A DNA stretch of 24,379 nucleotides from Deltaproteobacteria bacterium UBA2385 (GTDB lineage Bacteria > Myxococcota_A > UBA796 > UBA2385), in the NCBI GenBank assembly GCA_002343455.1, contig DDSR01000407.1, forward strand, positions 3,061 to 27,439, in the 5' to 3' direction. Made by a program: the position numbers and the translations under genes. Below, piece by piece: positions 7,400-14,701 of the stretch (position 1 is the stretch's first letter; each line of letters starts with the position of its first letter). Below the pieces are notes generated by a model. The model ran no database searches and had not been told where the DNA came from. It saw only the letters and a program-made list of their open reading frames with translations.

Positions 7400-7419
7400 C
7401 CGGCCCCCTAGCACGGCCC

Positions 7420-9156
7420 CTATCGGGCGCACCTCAGGCCGGTGTTCGGCCGAGCGTCGCCGGCCGCCGTGTGGCGCCGGAAGGTGGGACGCAGGGCCGC
7501 CGGCTGGCTGTCGAAGGCGCCGCCGCGCAGCACGTAGTGGGTCAACGACCGGCGGAAGAGGCCGCGCTTGACCGGGTAGGTCGAGGCCGTCCACTCCCAG
7601 ACGTTGCCGGCCATCCCCTCCAGCCCGAAGGCGCTGGCGCCCTCGTCGAGGCTGCCCACCTCGACCGTGCCCTCGCCGCAGCCCTGGAAGCGCGCCCGCC
7701 CGCAGTCTGGCGCCTCCTCGCCCCAGGGCCAGCGCCGCTTGTCCTCGGGGCCCTCGGCCTGGGCCCACCAGGTTGCGGCCGCCTCCCACTCGACCTCGGT
7801 CGGCAGCCGCCCTCCCCAGAAGGCGCAGTAGTCGCGGGCCTGGTCCCAGCGGACTCCCACGATGGGCTGCTGGGGCCCCATCAAGCCCTCGTAGCCGGAG
7901 GGGTCCTCCTGCCAGACCGGCGCGGTGCAGGCCCCCGCGCCCACGCAGTCCAGGTACTCGGCGGTCGAGACCTCGCGCGACGCGATGGCGAACGCGGCCA
8001 GCTCGACGCGCTCGACCGGGCGCTCGTCGGCGGCGCCGTCGCCGAAGGTGTCGCCTCGCCAGAAGGACATCGCCGGCAGCTCCACCACCCGCGCCGAGTC
8101 CTCGGCCACGAGCGGGGAGACCTCCAGCCGGCCGACCAGCACCCAGCCGACCCCTCCGACCGCCCCCAGGCCCAGCAGCCCCGCCCCCAGCATCGCCGCC
8201 GGCAGGAGGCGAGAGGGCGGCGGAGCGGAGCCCTCTACGAGCGGCGCTAGCTCGACAGGGTGGAGATCCTCGGGCACGAGCGTGCCAGGGAGAGGGGGGG
8301 CTCCGACCAGAGCTTCGGCATCGCCCAGCAACGCCAGCTCGGCAGAGAGGGCCTCGACGCTGGGCCAGCGCGCCGCGGGATCGGGGGCCAGCCCGCGGGC
8401 CACGGCGGCCGCAAGCCGCGCTGGACAGGCCACGAGCTCGTCGACCGGGGGGAACTGACCCGCCACCGTCGCCGCCATGCAGGCGGTGGCCTCGCCGACG
8501 AAGGGAGCCCGGCCGGTCAGCGAGGCATAGAGCGTGGCGGCCAGCCCGAAGACGTCGGCCCGCGCGTCGACCCCGGCGGCGTCGGCCCACTGCTCGGGGG
8601 CCATGAAGCCCGGTGTGCCCATCGCCACCTGGCGCCGGGTCTGGCCCTGGCGGCGGTCCTCGCTGCCCACCTTGGCGAGCCCGAAGTCGGTGATCCGGGC
8701 ACGTGGGGGGGGCCCCGGCTCTACCAGGACGTTCGCCGGCTTGATGTCCCGATGGAGCACCCCCTGGGCGTGGGCCAGCGCGACCGCCTCGACCACGGGC
8801 CGCAGCAGATCCAGGGCCTGCCGCCAGGGCAGCGGCCCCTGCGCGACCAGGAGCGCCTCCAGCGAGGGGCCGTCCACCAGGTCCATGACGAGGCAGGGGC
8901 GGCCCTGCCAGGCCAGCACATCGCGGACGGTCACGATGTTGGGGTGCTGGAGGCGGGCCTGGACCCGCGCCTCCTGCATGATCCGGTCTACCTGGGAGGC
9001 CAGCTCGCCTTGCAGCACCTTCAGCGCGTGGCGGGTCCCCAGCAGCTCGTGCTGGACCCGGAAGACCCGCGCGGTGGCCCCCTCGCCGAGCAGGGCCTCG
9101 ATCCGGTAGCGCTCGACCCGATCTCCGGGCTGAAGCGGCTCAGGTCCCTCGCTCAC
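7420..9156 (-). CDS. Hanks-type Ser/Thr protein kinase with transmembrane segment and FGE/SUMF1-like domain
   Basis: The product has 578 residues. The kinase domain (about 17-280) has all key motifs: GEGATARV, Lys46 in ALKVL, Glu62, HRDIKPAN at 135-142, DFG at 157-159, and GTPGFMAPE. It should be active. A membrane helix lies at about 317-341. Residues about 355-578 are a formylglycine-generating-enzyme-like (sulfatase-modifying factor) domain, with PIVGVRWDQARDYCAFWGGRLPTEVEWE, GNVWEWTAS and the closing LRGGAF...TGLRCAR. The active-site Cys pair that FGE enzymes carry after the RGGS motif is absent (RGGAFDSQPAALR), so this is probably a sensor or binding domain. Kinase inside, FGE-like domain outside is the expected topology. 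The GTG at 9156 follows a GGGGAGGGGAG stretch. The gene is 16 bases after the pseudosubtilase and 20 before the lectin, so an operon is likely. Confidence 0.9.
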   Translation of the reverse strand: MSEGPEPLQPGDRVERYRIEALLGEGATARVFRVQHELLGTRHALKVLQGELASQVDRIMQEARVQARLQHPNIVTVRDVLAWQGRPCLVMDLVDGPSLEALLVAQGPLPWRQALDLLRPVVEAVALAHAQGVLHRDIKPANVLVEPGPPPRARITDFGLAKVGSEDRRQGQTRRQVAMGTPGFMAPEQWADAAGVDARADVFGLAATLYASLTGRAPFVGEATACMAATVAGQFPPVDELVACPARLAAAVARGLAPDPAARWPSVEALSAELALLGDAEALVGAPPLPGTLVPEDLHPVELAPLVEGSAPPPSRLLPAAMLGAGLLGLGAVGGVGWVLVGRLEVSPLVAEDSARVVELPAMSFWRGDTFGDGAADERPVERVELAAFAIASREVSTAEYLDCVGAGACTAPVWQEDPSGYEGLMGPQQPIVGVRWDQARDYCAFWGGRLPTEVEWEAAATWWAQAEGPEDKRRWPWGEEAPDCGRARFQGCGEGTVEVGSLDEGASAFGLEGMAGNVWEWTASTYPVKRGLFRRSLTHYVLRGGAFDSQPAALRPTFRRHTAAGDARPNTGLRCAR

Positions 9157-9172
9157 CTCCCCTCCCCTTCCT

Positions 9173-12100
9173 TCACCGTCGGCCGCGCCGACCCAGGACC
9201 CACAGAGGCAGCAGGAACAGCAGCCCGCCGCCCGCCGCGGCCGCCGAGCAGCCCCCGCAGCGCTTGTCCTTGGGCTCGGGGTCGGGGTCGGCGTCGACCG
9301 GGCCGGCCTGGACCGGCAGGGGCTCGCCGTAGCTGCCGGTGTTGCGGGGGTCGTGGAACTGGCTGGCCCACTCCACCTTCTCATCGGCCGGGCCCTGGGT
9401 GCTCCAGGCCCACAGCCAGCCCTCGCGGGTGGTCACGACAACGTCCAGCCAGCCGTCGCCGGTGATGTCGCCGACCGCGGGCGAGCCCAGGATCCACTGC
9501 CCGGTCAGCTTGGGCCAGCCATCGGGCTGTACGCCGTCCACATCCCAGGCGTGCAGCAGGTGCCCGGCGCTGCCGTAGATGACCTCGGGCCGACCGTCGC
9601 CCGAGAGGTCGGCGATGGCCGGGGCCATCAGGAACTGCAGATCCTCGACCTGGCGAGGCCAGCCCGGCAGGTAGCTGCCGTCGGCGCCGGACCAGGCGGC
9701 GACCGGGTGCTGGGCGTCCATCCAGAAGGTCGCGGCGAGGCTGGCCAGCCACAGGCTGCTGGTCCCGCCCATGACGGGGTCGGGCACGCCGTCGCCGTCC
9801 AGATCACCGAAGGCCGGCTGGGTGGCGAGCTGGACGAGGCTTGGCGCGTTGGCTGTGTTCTGACCCTCGCCGTAGAAGCTCTCCAGGTAGCTGAGATCGA
9901 CCGTCATCTCGCCGTCGGGTCCGATCAGATCCGTCTGGCCGAGCATGATCGGGTCGAAGATGTCCAGCACGCCGTCCCCGTCCAGGTCGGCCACGGCCGG
10001 GCTGGCCGGGTGACCCTCGCCGATCAGCGGCAAGAGGAGCGCCTCGGCGATGAGCCCCGAGCTGAGGCGCGGCCAGCCGGTGTGGGCCTCTCCGCTGGGG
10101 CCGTCGATCAAGTGGGTGACCACCCGGTTTCCACCCTGGGCGCCCTCGTTGGTCCCCTGCAGGATGTCGATGTCCCCGTCGCCGTCGACGTCGGCCAGGG
10201 TCGGGCTGGCGATGGTCCGGTAGCCGTAGCTGCCGCAGAGGTCGGGGGCGCAGGGCTCGATCGGGTAGGGGCCCCAGTCGCTGCCATCCCCATCGACGAC
10301 GTAGAGCCGGCCGTCCAGGCCTCCCGCCACGATCTCCAGGTCCCCGTCGCCGTCGAAGTCGGCCAGGGCCGGCGCGCCCATGAAGCCCTGGTCGTAGGTG
10401 TGCTGGGTGTCGAACTCCTCGGGGAGCCGGCCGATGTTGCGGTAGGGGAAGCCCTCGACCAGGCTGCCGTCGACATGCCAGGCCCAGATCCCGCCCTCCA
10501 GCGTGCTGGCGACGATCTCGATCTGGCCGTCGCCGTCCAGATCGCCCGCCGCCGCGCTGCTGAGCGTCGACTCGCGAGGGGTCGGCACCCCGCCCGAGCT
10601 GTAGGGCCGCGAGCTGACCCAGCTCCGGTCCAGGTCCGCGGTCGACACCGGCCAGCCGGGCATGGCCTGGCCCTGCCCGTCGAAGGCATAGACATCGCCC
10701 GAGGTGCTGGGCACGACGACCTCGAAGACGCCGTCCTCGTCGAGGTCGACCAGGATGGGTGAGGCCTCGGCGCTGCCGCTGAGCTGGATCGGGAAGCCCG
10801 GCAGCAGGTCGGCGTCGGGGTGGGCGTGGAAGAGCTTGCGCTGCTCGCCGGTGTTGCCCTCCGCGTCGGTCACGCGGAGCCGCAGGCTGACCCCCGGCCC
10901 ATGGACCCGGCTCATCCGGCTGACCACGTCCTCGGCCGCCTGGGCCTCGGGCACCGGGATCACCTCCAGGGCGCTCAGATCCATGGTCGCCAGCACCCCC
11001 TCGACCGGGGCGGTCTCGCTGCCGCTGGCCAGCGAGGTCCAGGAGCGCGGATCCTCTCCCCGCCCGTACTCCAGCGTCCAGGTGTAGGAGCTGCTGCGCG
11101 GGGCCGAGATGCGGGCGTGGATCTCGACGGTGGGCTGGGTCAGCGGGTCGATGGTCTCGAACCAGAGGGGCGAGTCCAGGCGCACCATCGGCGGGATCTT
11201 GCCGGCGGCGACCGCCTCGACGGCCCGTGCGGCGTTGACCCGGCCGTAGCCGTAGAAGGCGTCCCAGCCCTCGGCCGCCGGGTAGCCCTTGTAGGTGGCG
11301 CGCTCGTCTTCGGTCATCTCGACGTCGTCGACGGTCTGGAAGAGGATCTGCACCAGCTCGCCGGCCGTCAGGCGCTCTCCAAGGTGCTCGACCGCGGCGG
11401 ACTGGATCAGGCCGGCCAGCCCGGTGATCTTCGCCGTCGCCCCGGTCGCGCAGGCCTCAGACGGGGCCGAGAGGCTCAGCCGAGGGCCGTAGTTGTTGCA
11501 GTTCAGGGTGGTCATGTAGGTGTAGGCGCCGCCCTCGTTCGCGCCGTTGTAGCGGATCGACTTGACGTAGAGGGCGTCCTCCAGCACCGCCGGGAAGTTG
11601 TGGTGGTACTGGTTCTCGTCCCCCGCGGCGCCGACCACGACCATTCCCTGATCATGCGCCCAGGAAACGGCGGCCCGGGCGATGTCGGGCGAAGACATGG
11701 CCCCGATCGCCTGCGAGATGGCCACGGCCCCCATGTCGGCGGCGTAGGCGATGGCCGCCGCCGAGCGGGTCCCGTCGGTGACGAAGGTGTCGCCCACCCG
11801 GAGCGGCAGCACCGCGCAGTTGGGGCACATGCCGATGTTGCCGCCGCCGCCGTCGCCCTCGGCCGCGGCCTCGCGGGCGACCCCGTCGCCGTGGGTGCCG
11901 TAGTTCTCCTCGTAGCTGTGGTAGGGGTCGTTGTCGTCGTTGAAGAAGTCCCAGCCGCAGATGTCGTCGACGTAGCCGTTGCCGTCGTCGTCGATGCTGT
12001 CCGAGAAGGTGGTGATCAGGTCGCTGGGATCGAGCACGCCGGCCAGCCCGTCCGCCCCGGCGCTCCAGTCCACCCGCGGGTCCTGGGCGTAGTCGGCGAG

Positions 12101-12529
12101 GTTGACCAGCCCGTTGCCGTCCAGGTCGTGGCTGTCGGCCTCGGTCCCGTCGCTGTACTGCGGCATGGGCAGCTCGGGGGTGTGCAGGTACCACTTGTTG
12201 AGCAGGTCGTCGCGCGACCAGCTGATCCCGCTGTCCCCGATGGCGATCAGCACATCGAAGCGCCCCGCCGTGGTGCGCAGGGCCCGATCCAGGGCCACGC
12301 CGCTGCCGAGCTCGAGCTCGGCCTCCCGGACCTCGGCCCGGGCTTCGGCGGGGATGTAGGAGATGACGTCCCAGTCGGTCCCCAGGTCGCTGGGGCAGAG
12401 GTCGGGGCGGTCGATCTCGCCGCACTCCGGAAAGGTCGACATCGGCACGGCGGCGCGACCGGCCGGCGGGAGGAGCGCCAGGCCGAGCAGGCCGAGCGGG
12501 AGGAGGGTGGGGCTACGCACGATGGCCAT
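9173..12529 (-). CDS. Subtilisin-like (S8) protein with VCBS/FG-GAP repeats and MYXO-CTERM-type tail; active site looks degenerate
   Basis: The product has 1118 residues. A signal peptide (residues about 1-27) ends near GRAA. Residues about 85-440 follow the peptidase S8 fold: IAIGDSGI (Asp99), HGDGVAR (His213), SAAAIAYAADMGAVAIS. Two key positions are changed: the oxyanion Asn of the AAGN motif is Asp304 (AAGDENQ), and the GTSMA segment reads GATAK with Thr365 in place of the Ser. It is probably not a standard protease. Residues about 570-1070 hold at least six FG-GAP/VCBS units with Ca-type loops (DLDEDGV, DLDGDGQ, DFDGDGD, DVDGDGD), typical of a propeller. The tail has KRCGGCSAAAAGGG, a hydrophobic run and RRGRR: this is the MYXO-CTERM surface-sorting pattern. 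It is the first gene of the minus-strand cluster, starting at ATG 12529. Confidence 0.88.
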   Translation of the reverse strand: MAIVRSPTLLPLGLLGLALLPPAGRAAVPMSTFPECGEIDRPDLCPSDLGTDWDVISYIPAEARAEVREAELELGSGVALDRALRTTAGRFDVLIAIGDSGISWSRDDLLNKWYLHTPELPMPQYSDGTEADSHDLDGNGLVNLADYAQDPRVDWSAGADGLAGVLDPSDLITTFSDSIDDDGNGYVDDICGWDFFNDDNDPYHSYEENYGTHGDGVAREAAAEGDGGGGNIGMCPNCAVLPLRVGDTFVTDGTRSAAAIAYAADMGAVAISQAIGAMSSPDIARAAVSWAHDQGMVVVGAAGDENQYHHNFPAVLEDALYVKSIRYNGANEGGAYTYMTTLNCNNYGPRLSLSAPSEACATGATAKITGLAGLIQSAAVEHLGERLTAGELVQILFQTVDDVEMTEDERATYKGYPAAEGWDAFYGYGRVNAARAVEAVAAGKIPPMVRLDSPLWFETIDPLTQPTVEIHARISAPRSSSYTWTLEYGRGEDPRSWTSLASGSETAPVEGVLATMDLSALEVIPVPEAQAAEDVVSRMSRVHGPGVSLRLRVTDAEGNTGEQRKLFHAHPDADLLPGFPIQLSGSAEASPILVDLDEDGVFEVVVPSTSGDVYAFDGQGQAMPGWPVSTADLDRSWVSSRPYSSGGVPTPRESTLSSAAAGDLDGDGQIEIVASTLEGGIWAWHVDGSLVEGFPYRNIGRLPEEFDTQHTYDQGFMGAPALADFDGDGDLEIVAGGLDGRLYVVDGDGSDWGPYPIEPCAPDLCGSYGYRTIASPTLADVDGDGDIDILQGTNEGAQGGNRVVTHLIDGPSGEAHTGWPRLSSGLIAEALLLPLIGEGHPASPAVADLDGDGVLDIFDPIMLGQTDLIGPDGEMTVDLSYLESFYGEGQNTANAPSLVQLATQPAFGDLDGDGVPDPVMGGTSSLWLASLAATFWMDAQHPVAAWSGADGSYLPGWPRQVEDLQFLMAPAIADLSGDGRPEVIYGSAGHLLHAWDVDGVQPDGWPKLTGQWILGSPAVGDITGDGWLDVVVTTREGWLWAWSTQGPADEKVEWASQFHDPRNTGSYGEPLPVQAGPVDADPDPEPKDKRCGGCSAAAAGGGLLFLLPLWVLGRRGRR

Positions 12530-12629
12530 CCGGGTGAGGCGCGCAGGGTAGCCGATCTGGAGGCGAGATCCGGGCCCGGGTACGCCGGCCACGGTTTCCA
12601 ATTAAGCCAAGGGGCCCAAGGAGGTCTCC
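12530..12629. promoter_or_regulatory. Divergent intergenic region between the pseudosubtilase and DUF2505 genes
   Basis: This 100-base stretch separates two divergently transcribed genes and so must carry, or lie beside, promoters for both. It holds an AT-richer patch (ttccaattaag, about 12596-12606) that stands out in this GC-rich DNA, and a strong Shine-Dalgarno site (AAGGAGG, 12618-12624) for the plus-strand gene. I cannot assign -35 and -10 boxes with confidence. Confidence 0.5.
12618..12624 (+). promoter_or_regulatory. Consensus ribosome binding site fixing the DUF2505 GTG start
   Basis: AAGGAGG, complementary to the 16S rRNA 3' end, sits five bases before the GTG at 12630. It rules out a later start. 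Confidence 0.8.
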
Positions 12630-13121
12630 GTGGAGTTCGAGCTTCGCCACCGCTTCCCCGTCTCGGCCGCCCGCGCCTACGCCGAGCTGTTCAGCGAGCC
12701 CTTCGAGGTCGAGAGCGCCGCGCGCAGCCGCATCGACCGGCAGGTGCTCGAAGACCGGACCGAAGGTGGGCGACGGGTCCGCCGCGTGCGGGTCCGGCCC
12801 GAGCAGACCTTTCCGGCCCCGGTGGCCAAGGTGATCGGCCAGGACCGCTTCAACTACGTCATGGAGGAGACCCACGACATCTCCAACACCCGCATGGACT
12901 GGGTCGTCGTGCCCGACGCCATGGCCGACAAGCTGACCGTCAAGGGCAGCTGGGGCCTGGTCGGCAGCGGCGACACCTGTGAAAGGATCGTCAGGATCGA
13001 GATCCGCGTGCGCATCCCGCTGATCGGAGGCAAGATCGAGCAGCAGATCGGGGCCGAGCTCAAGGCCGGCTATGAGCAAGCCGCCGTCTTCGCCCAGCAG
13101 TGGCTCCAGGAGCACGCGTGA
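12630..13121 (+). CDS. DUF2505 family protein (SRPBCC-like fold)
   Basis: The product has 163 residues and no signal peptide. The N-terminus (MEFELRHRFPVSAARAYAELFS), a central RRVRVRPEQTFPAPVAKVIG with the ETHDI stretch, and the C-terminal IPLIGGKIEQQIGAELKAGYEQAAVFAQQWL match DUF2505. This family has a START/SRPBCC-type hydrophobic-pocket fold seen in actinobacteria and myxobacteria. The ligand is unknown, and lipid or polyketide binding is only an inference from the fold. The GTG at 12630 is decided by a perfect AAGGAGG five bases upstream, the best ribosome site in the window. Its stop overlaps the start of the CAP-domain gene (GTGA), so the two genes are translationally coupled. Confidence 0.85.
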   Translation: MEFELRHRFPVSAARAYAELFSEPFEVESAARSRIDRQVLEDRTEGGRRVRRVRVRPEQTFPAPVAKVIGQDRFNYVMEETHDISNTRMDWVVVPDAMADKLTVKGSWGLVGSGDTCERIVRIEIRVRIPLIGGKIEQQIGAELKAGYEQAAVFAQQWLQEHA

Positions 13122-14149
13122 TCCTCTTCCTCCTCAGCGCCTCGGCCCTCGCCCAGCAGGGCTACGGCGTCCCCTCGACGGACCCGTACACCGACGGCTA
13201 CCCCTCCTCCTCCGAGCGCGAGCTGCACCTGTGGACCAACGCGGTCCGGGTCGACCCCGAGGCCTTCAAGGACATCTACCCCTGCAGCTACGACAGCTTC
13301 ACGGGCACCGAGAAGAGCCCGCACGACCCGCTCTACCTGGACATGGGGCTGGCCGAGGCCGGGCGCTACCACAGCCTGGACATGCAGGCGACCGGCAACT
13401 TCAGCCACAGCAGCAGCGACGGCACCGACTTCGGCACCCGGGTCGGCTGGTTCTACGACAGCGGCAACATCGGCGAGAACATCGCCTACGGCTACGGCGA
13501 CCCCTACAACACCATCATGATCGGCTGGATGTGCAGCTCGGGGCACCGCGCCAACATCATGACCGACTACACCGAGCTGGGGACCGGGGTGGCCGGCGAC
13601 TACTACACCCAGGACTTCGGGGGCGGCGCCATCGACAGCAGCGGCCCGGTCGCCATGGGCGCCCACACCCCGCAGTCCGCGGGCAGCACCGCCACCTTGA
13701 TGGCGGACTGGCTGGAGCTGGCCGCGCCGGCCCGCCTGGACGTGATCATGGACCGCGAGGTCGTCCCGCTCAGCCTGACCTGGGGGGTCGAGACCCGCGG
13801 CGTCTACACCGCCGAGCTGGCGCTGCAGCCGGTCGACTGTCATCTGTACCACTTCTTCTGGGAGACGGTCGACGGGCGCAGCGGCAACTTCCCCGAGCAG
13901 GGCAGCTACACCTTCGGCGCCGGCTGCACCGACGGCATTGGCTGGGTTCCCGAGCGCCTGGACCCCGACGGCCTGCTGGGCGGGCTGCCGGGCTCGGGGG
14001 CGGACCAGGACGGCCTGGGCGGCGGGGCCAGCGACGGCCGACCGCTGCTCTCGGATCCGCGGCTGGTGGGCTGCAGCCCGGTCGGCGGAGTGGCGGGGCT
14101 GATGGGCTGGATGGTGGGCCTGCTGGCGGTCTGGCGGCGCCGGGGCTGA
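13118..14149 (+). CDS. Secreted CAP/SCP-domain protein with MYXO-CTERM-like tail
   Basis: The product has 343 residues. The N-terminus MILFLLSASALAQQ is a short signal sequence. Residues about 35-165 are a CAP (SCP/PR1) domain: LHLWTNAVRVDP, His85 in YHSLDM, NFSHSSSDG, GENIAYG at 119-125, and SSGHRANIM with His143. The two His and nearby acidic residues form the CAP cavity, which binds metal and sometimes lipid. The role of bacterial CAP proteins is mostly unknown. Residues about 200-300 are an unassigned beta-rich region. The tail has a Cys (VGCSPVGG), a hydrophobic run and RRRG, resembling MYXO-CTERM, so surface display is likely. The GTG at 13118 overlaps the DUF2505 stop and has AGGAG upstream. 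A GTG at 13100 would give a longer, Arg-containing signal peptide but lacks a ribosome site. Confidence 0.87.
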   Translation: MILFLLSASALAQQGYGVPSTDPYTDGYPSSSERELHLWTNAVRVDPEAFKDIYPCSYDSFTGTEKSPHDPLYLDMGLAEAGRYHSLDMQATGNFSHSSSDGTDFGTRVGWFYDSGNIGENIAYGYGDPYNTIMIGWMCSSGHRANIMTDYTELGTGVAGDYYTQDFGGGAIDSSGPVAMGAHTPQSAGSTATLMADWLELAAPARLDVIMDREVVPLSLTWGVETRGVYTAELALQPVDCHLYHFFWETVDGRSGNFPEQGSYTFGAGCTDGIGWVPERLDPDGLLGGLPGSGADQDGLGGGASDGRPLLSDPRLVGCSPVGGVAGLMGWMVGLLAVWRRRG

Positions 14150-14211
14150 GACACGTCAAGACTTTCCCTCGCTTCTGGGTTACCCTCGGCCACGCACCCC
14201 GAGGACCCGCC

Positions 14212-14679
14212 ATGCTCCTGCTCCCAGCCCTCCTCCTGCTCTGCACTCCCGCCCAGGCCAAGGACCTCGGCAACCGGCTGGCCATCGGCGCCAACGCCCA
14301 CCTGGGCAGCGTCCCGGCGCTCTCCGTTCGTTATGGCCTGCCCACCGGCAAGCCGGCCCTGAACATCCAGGTCGAGGCCCTGGCCGGCGTGCGAGCCACC
14401 GGCGGCACGCCCGCCGACGCCCTGGCCGGGGGGCGGGTGCTCTACGGCGTGGTCGCCGAGGACAACATGAACCTGTTCCTGGGCGCCGGCGCGGGTCTCA
14501 ACGTGGCGGCGGGTGAGCCGGCCTTCCGGGTGCAGCCGGTGATGGGCGCGGACTTCTTCATGTTCGGTCTCGAGAACCTGGGCTTCACCGCAGAGTGGGG
14601 GCTGAACCTGGACCTTGGGACGCCCAGCACCTTCGCGACCAGCGCGAGCATCGGCGGTGGAGCGCATTACTGGTTCTGA
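14212..14679 (+). CDS. Small predicted outer-membrane beta-barrel protein
   Basis: The product has 155 residues. It begins with a signal peptide (MLLLPALLLLCTPAQA) with likely cleavage after AQA. The mature part alternates Gly, aromatic and hydrophobic residues in the manner of short beta-strands (LAIGANAHLG, ALSVRYGLPTG, LNIQVEALAGVRA, MNLFLGAGAGLNV, GFTAEWGLNLDLG) and ends GGGAHYWF, with a C-terminal Phe as usual for outer-membrane barrels. An eight-strand barrel would fit the length. No specific family is recognised. The ATG at 14212 has GAGGA at 14201-14205. The next gene starts 22 bases after the stop, so it may be co-transcribed with the metalloprotease-like/Omp85-like gene. Confidence 0.72.
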   Translation: MLLLPALLLLCTPAQAKDLGNRLAIGANAHLGSVPALSVRYGLPTGKPALNIQVEALAGVRATGGTPADALAGGRVLYGVVAEDNMNLFLGAGAGLNVAAGEPAFRVQPVMGADFFMFGLENLGFTAEWGLNLDLGTPSTFATSASIGGGAHYWF

Positions 14680-14701
14680 GACCTCCCGCCTCGGACGGCC
14701 C

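Noticed and set aside
5783..7411. Long open frame on the plus strand opposite the MopE/lectin gene (542 residues)
   Set aside because: The composition is Val/Ala-rich and repetitive, mirroring the antisense of the Asp-rich repeats. No ribosome site or recognisable domain.
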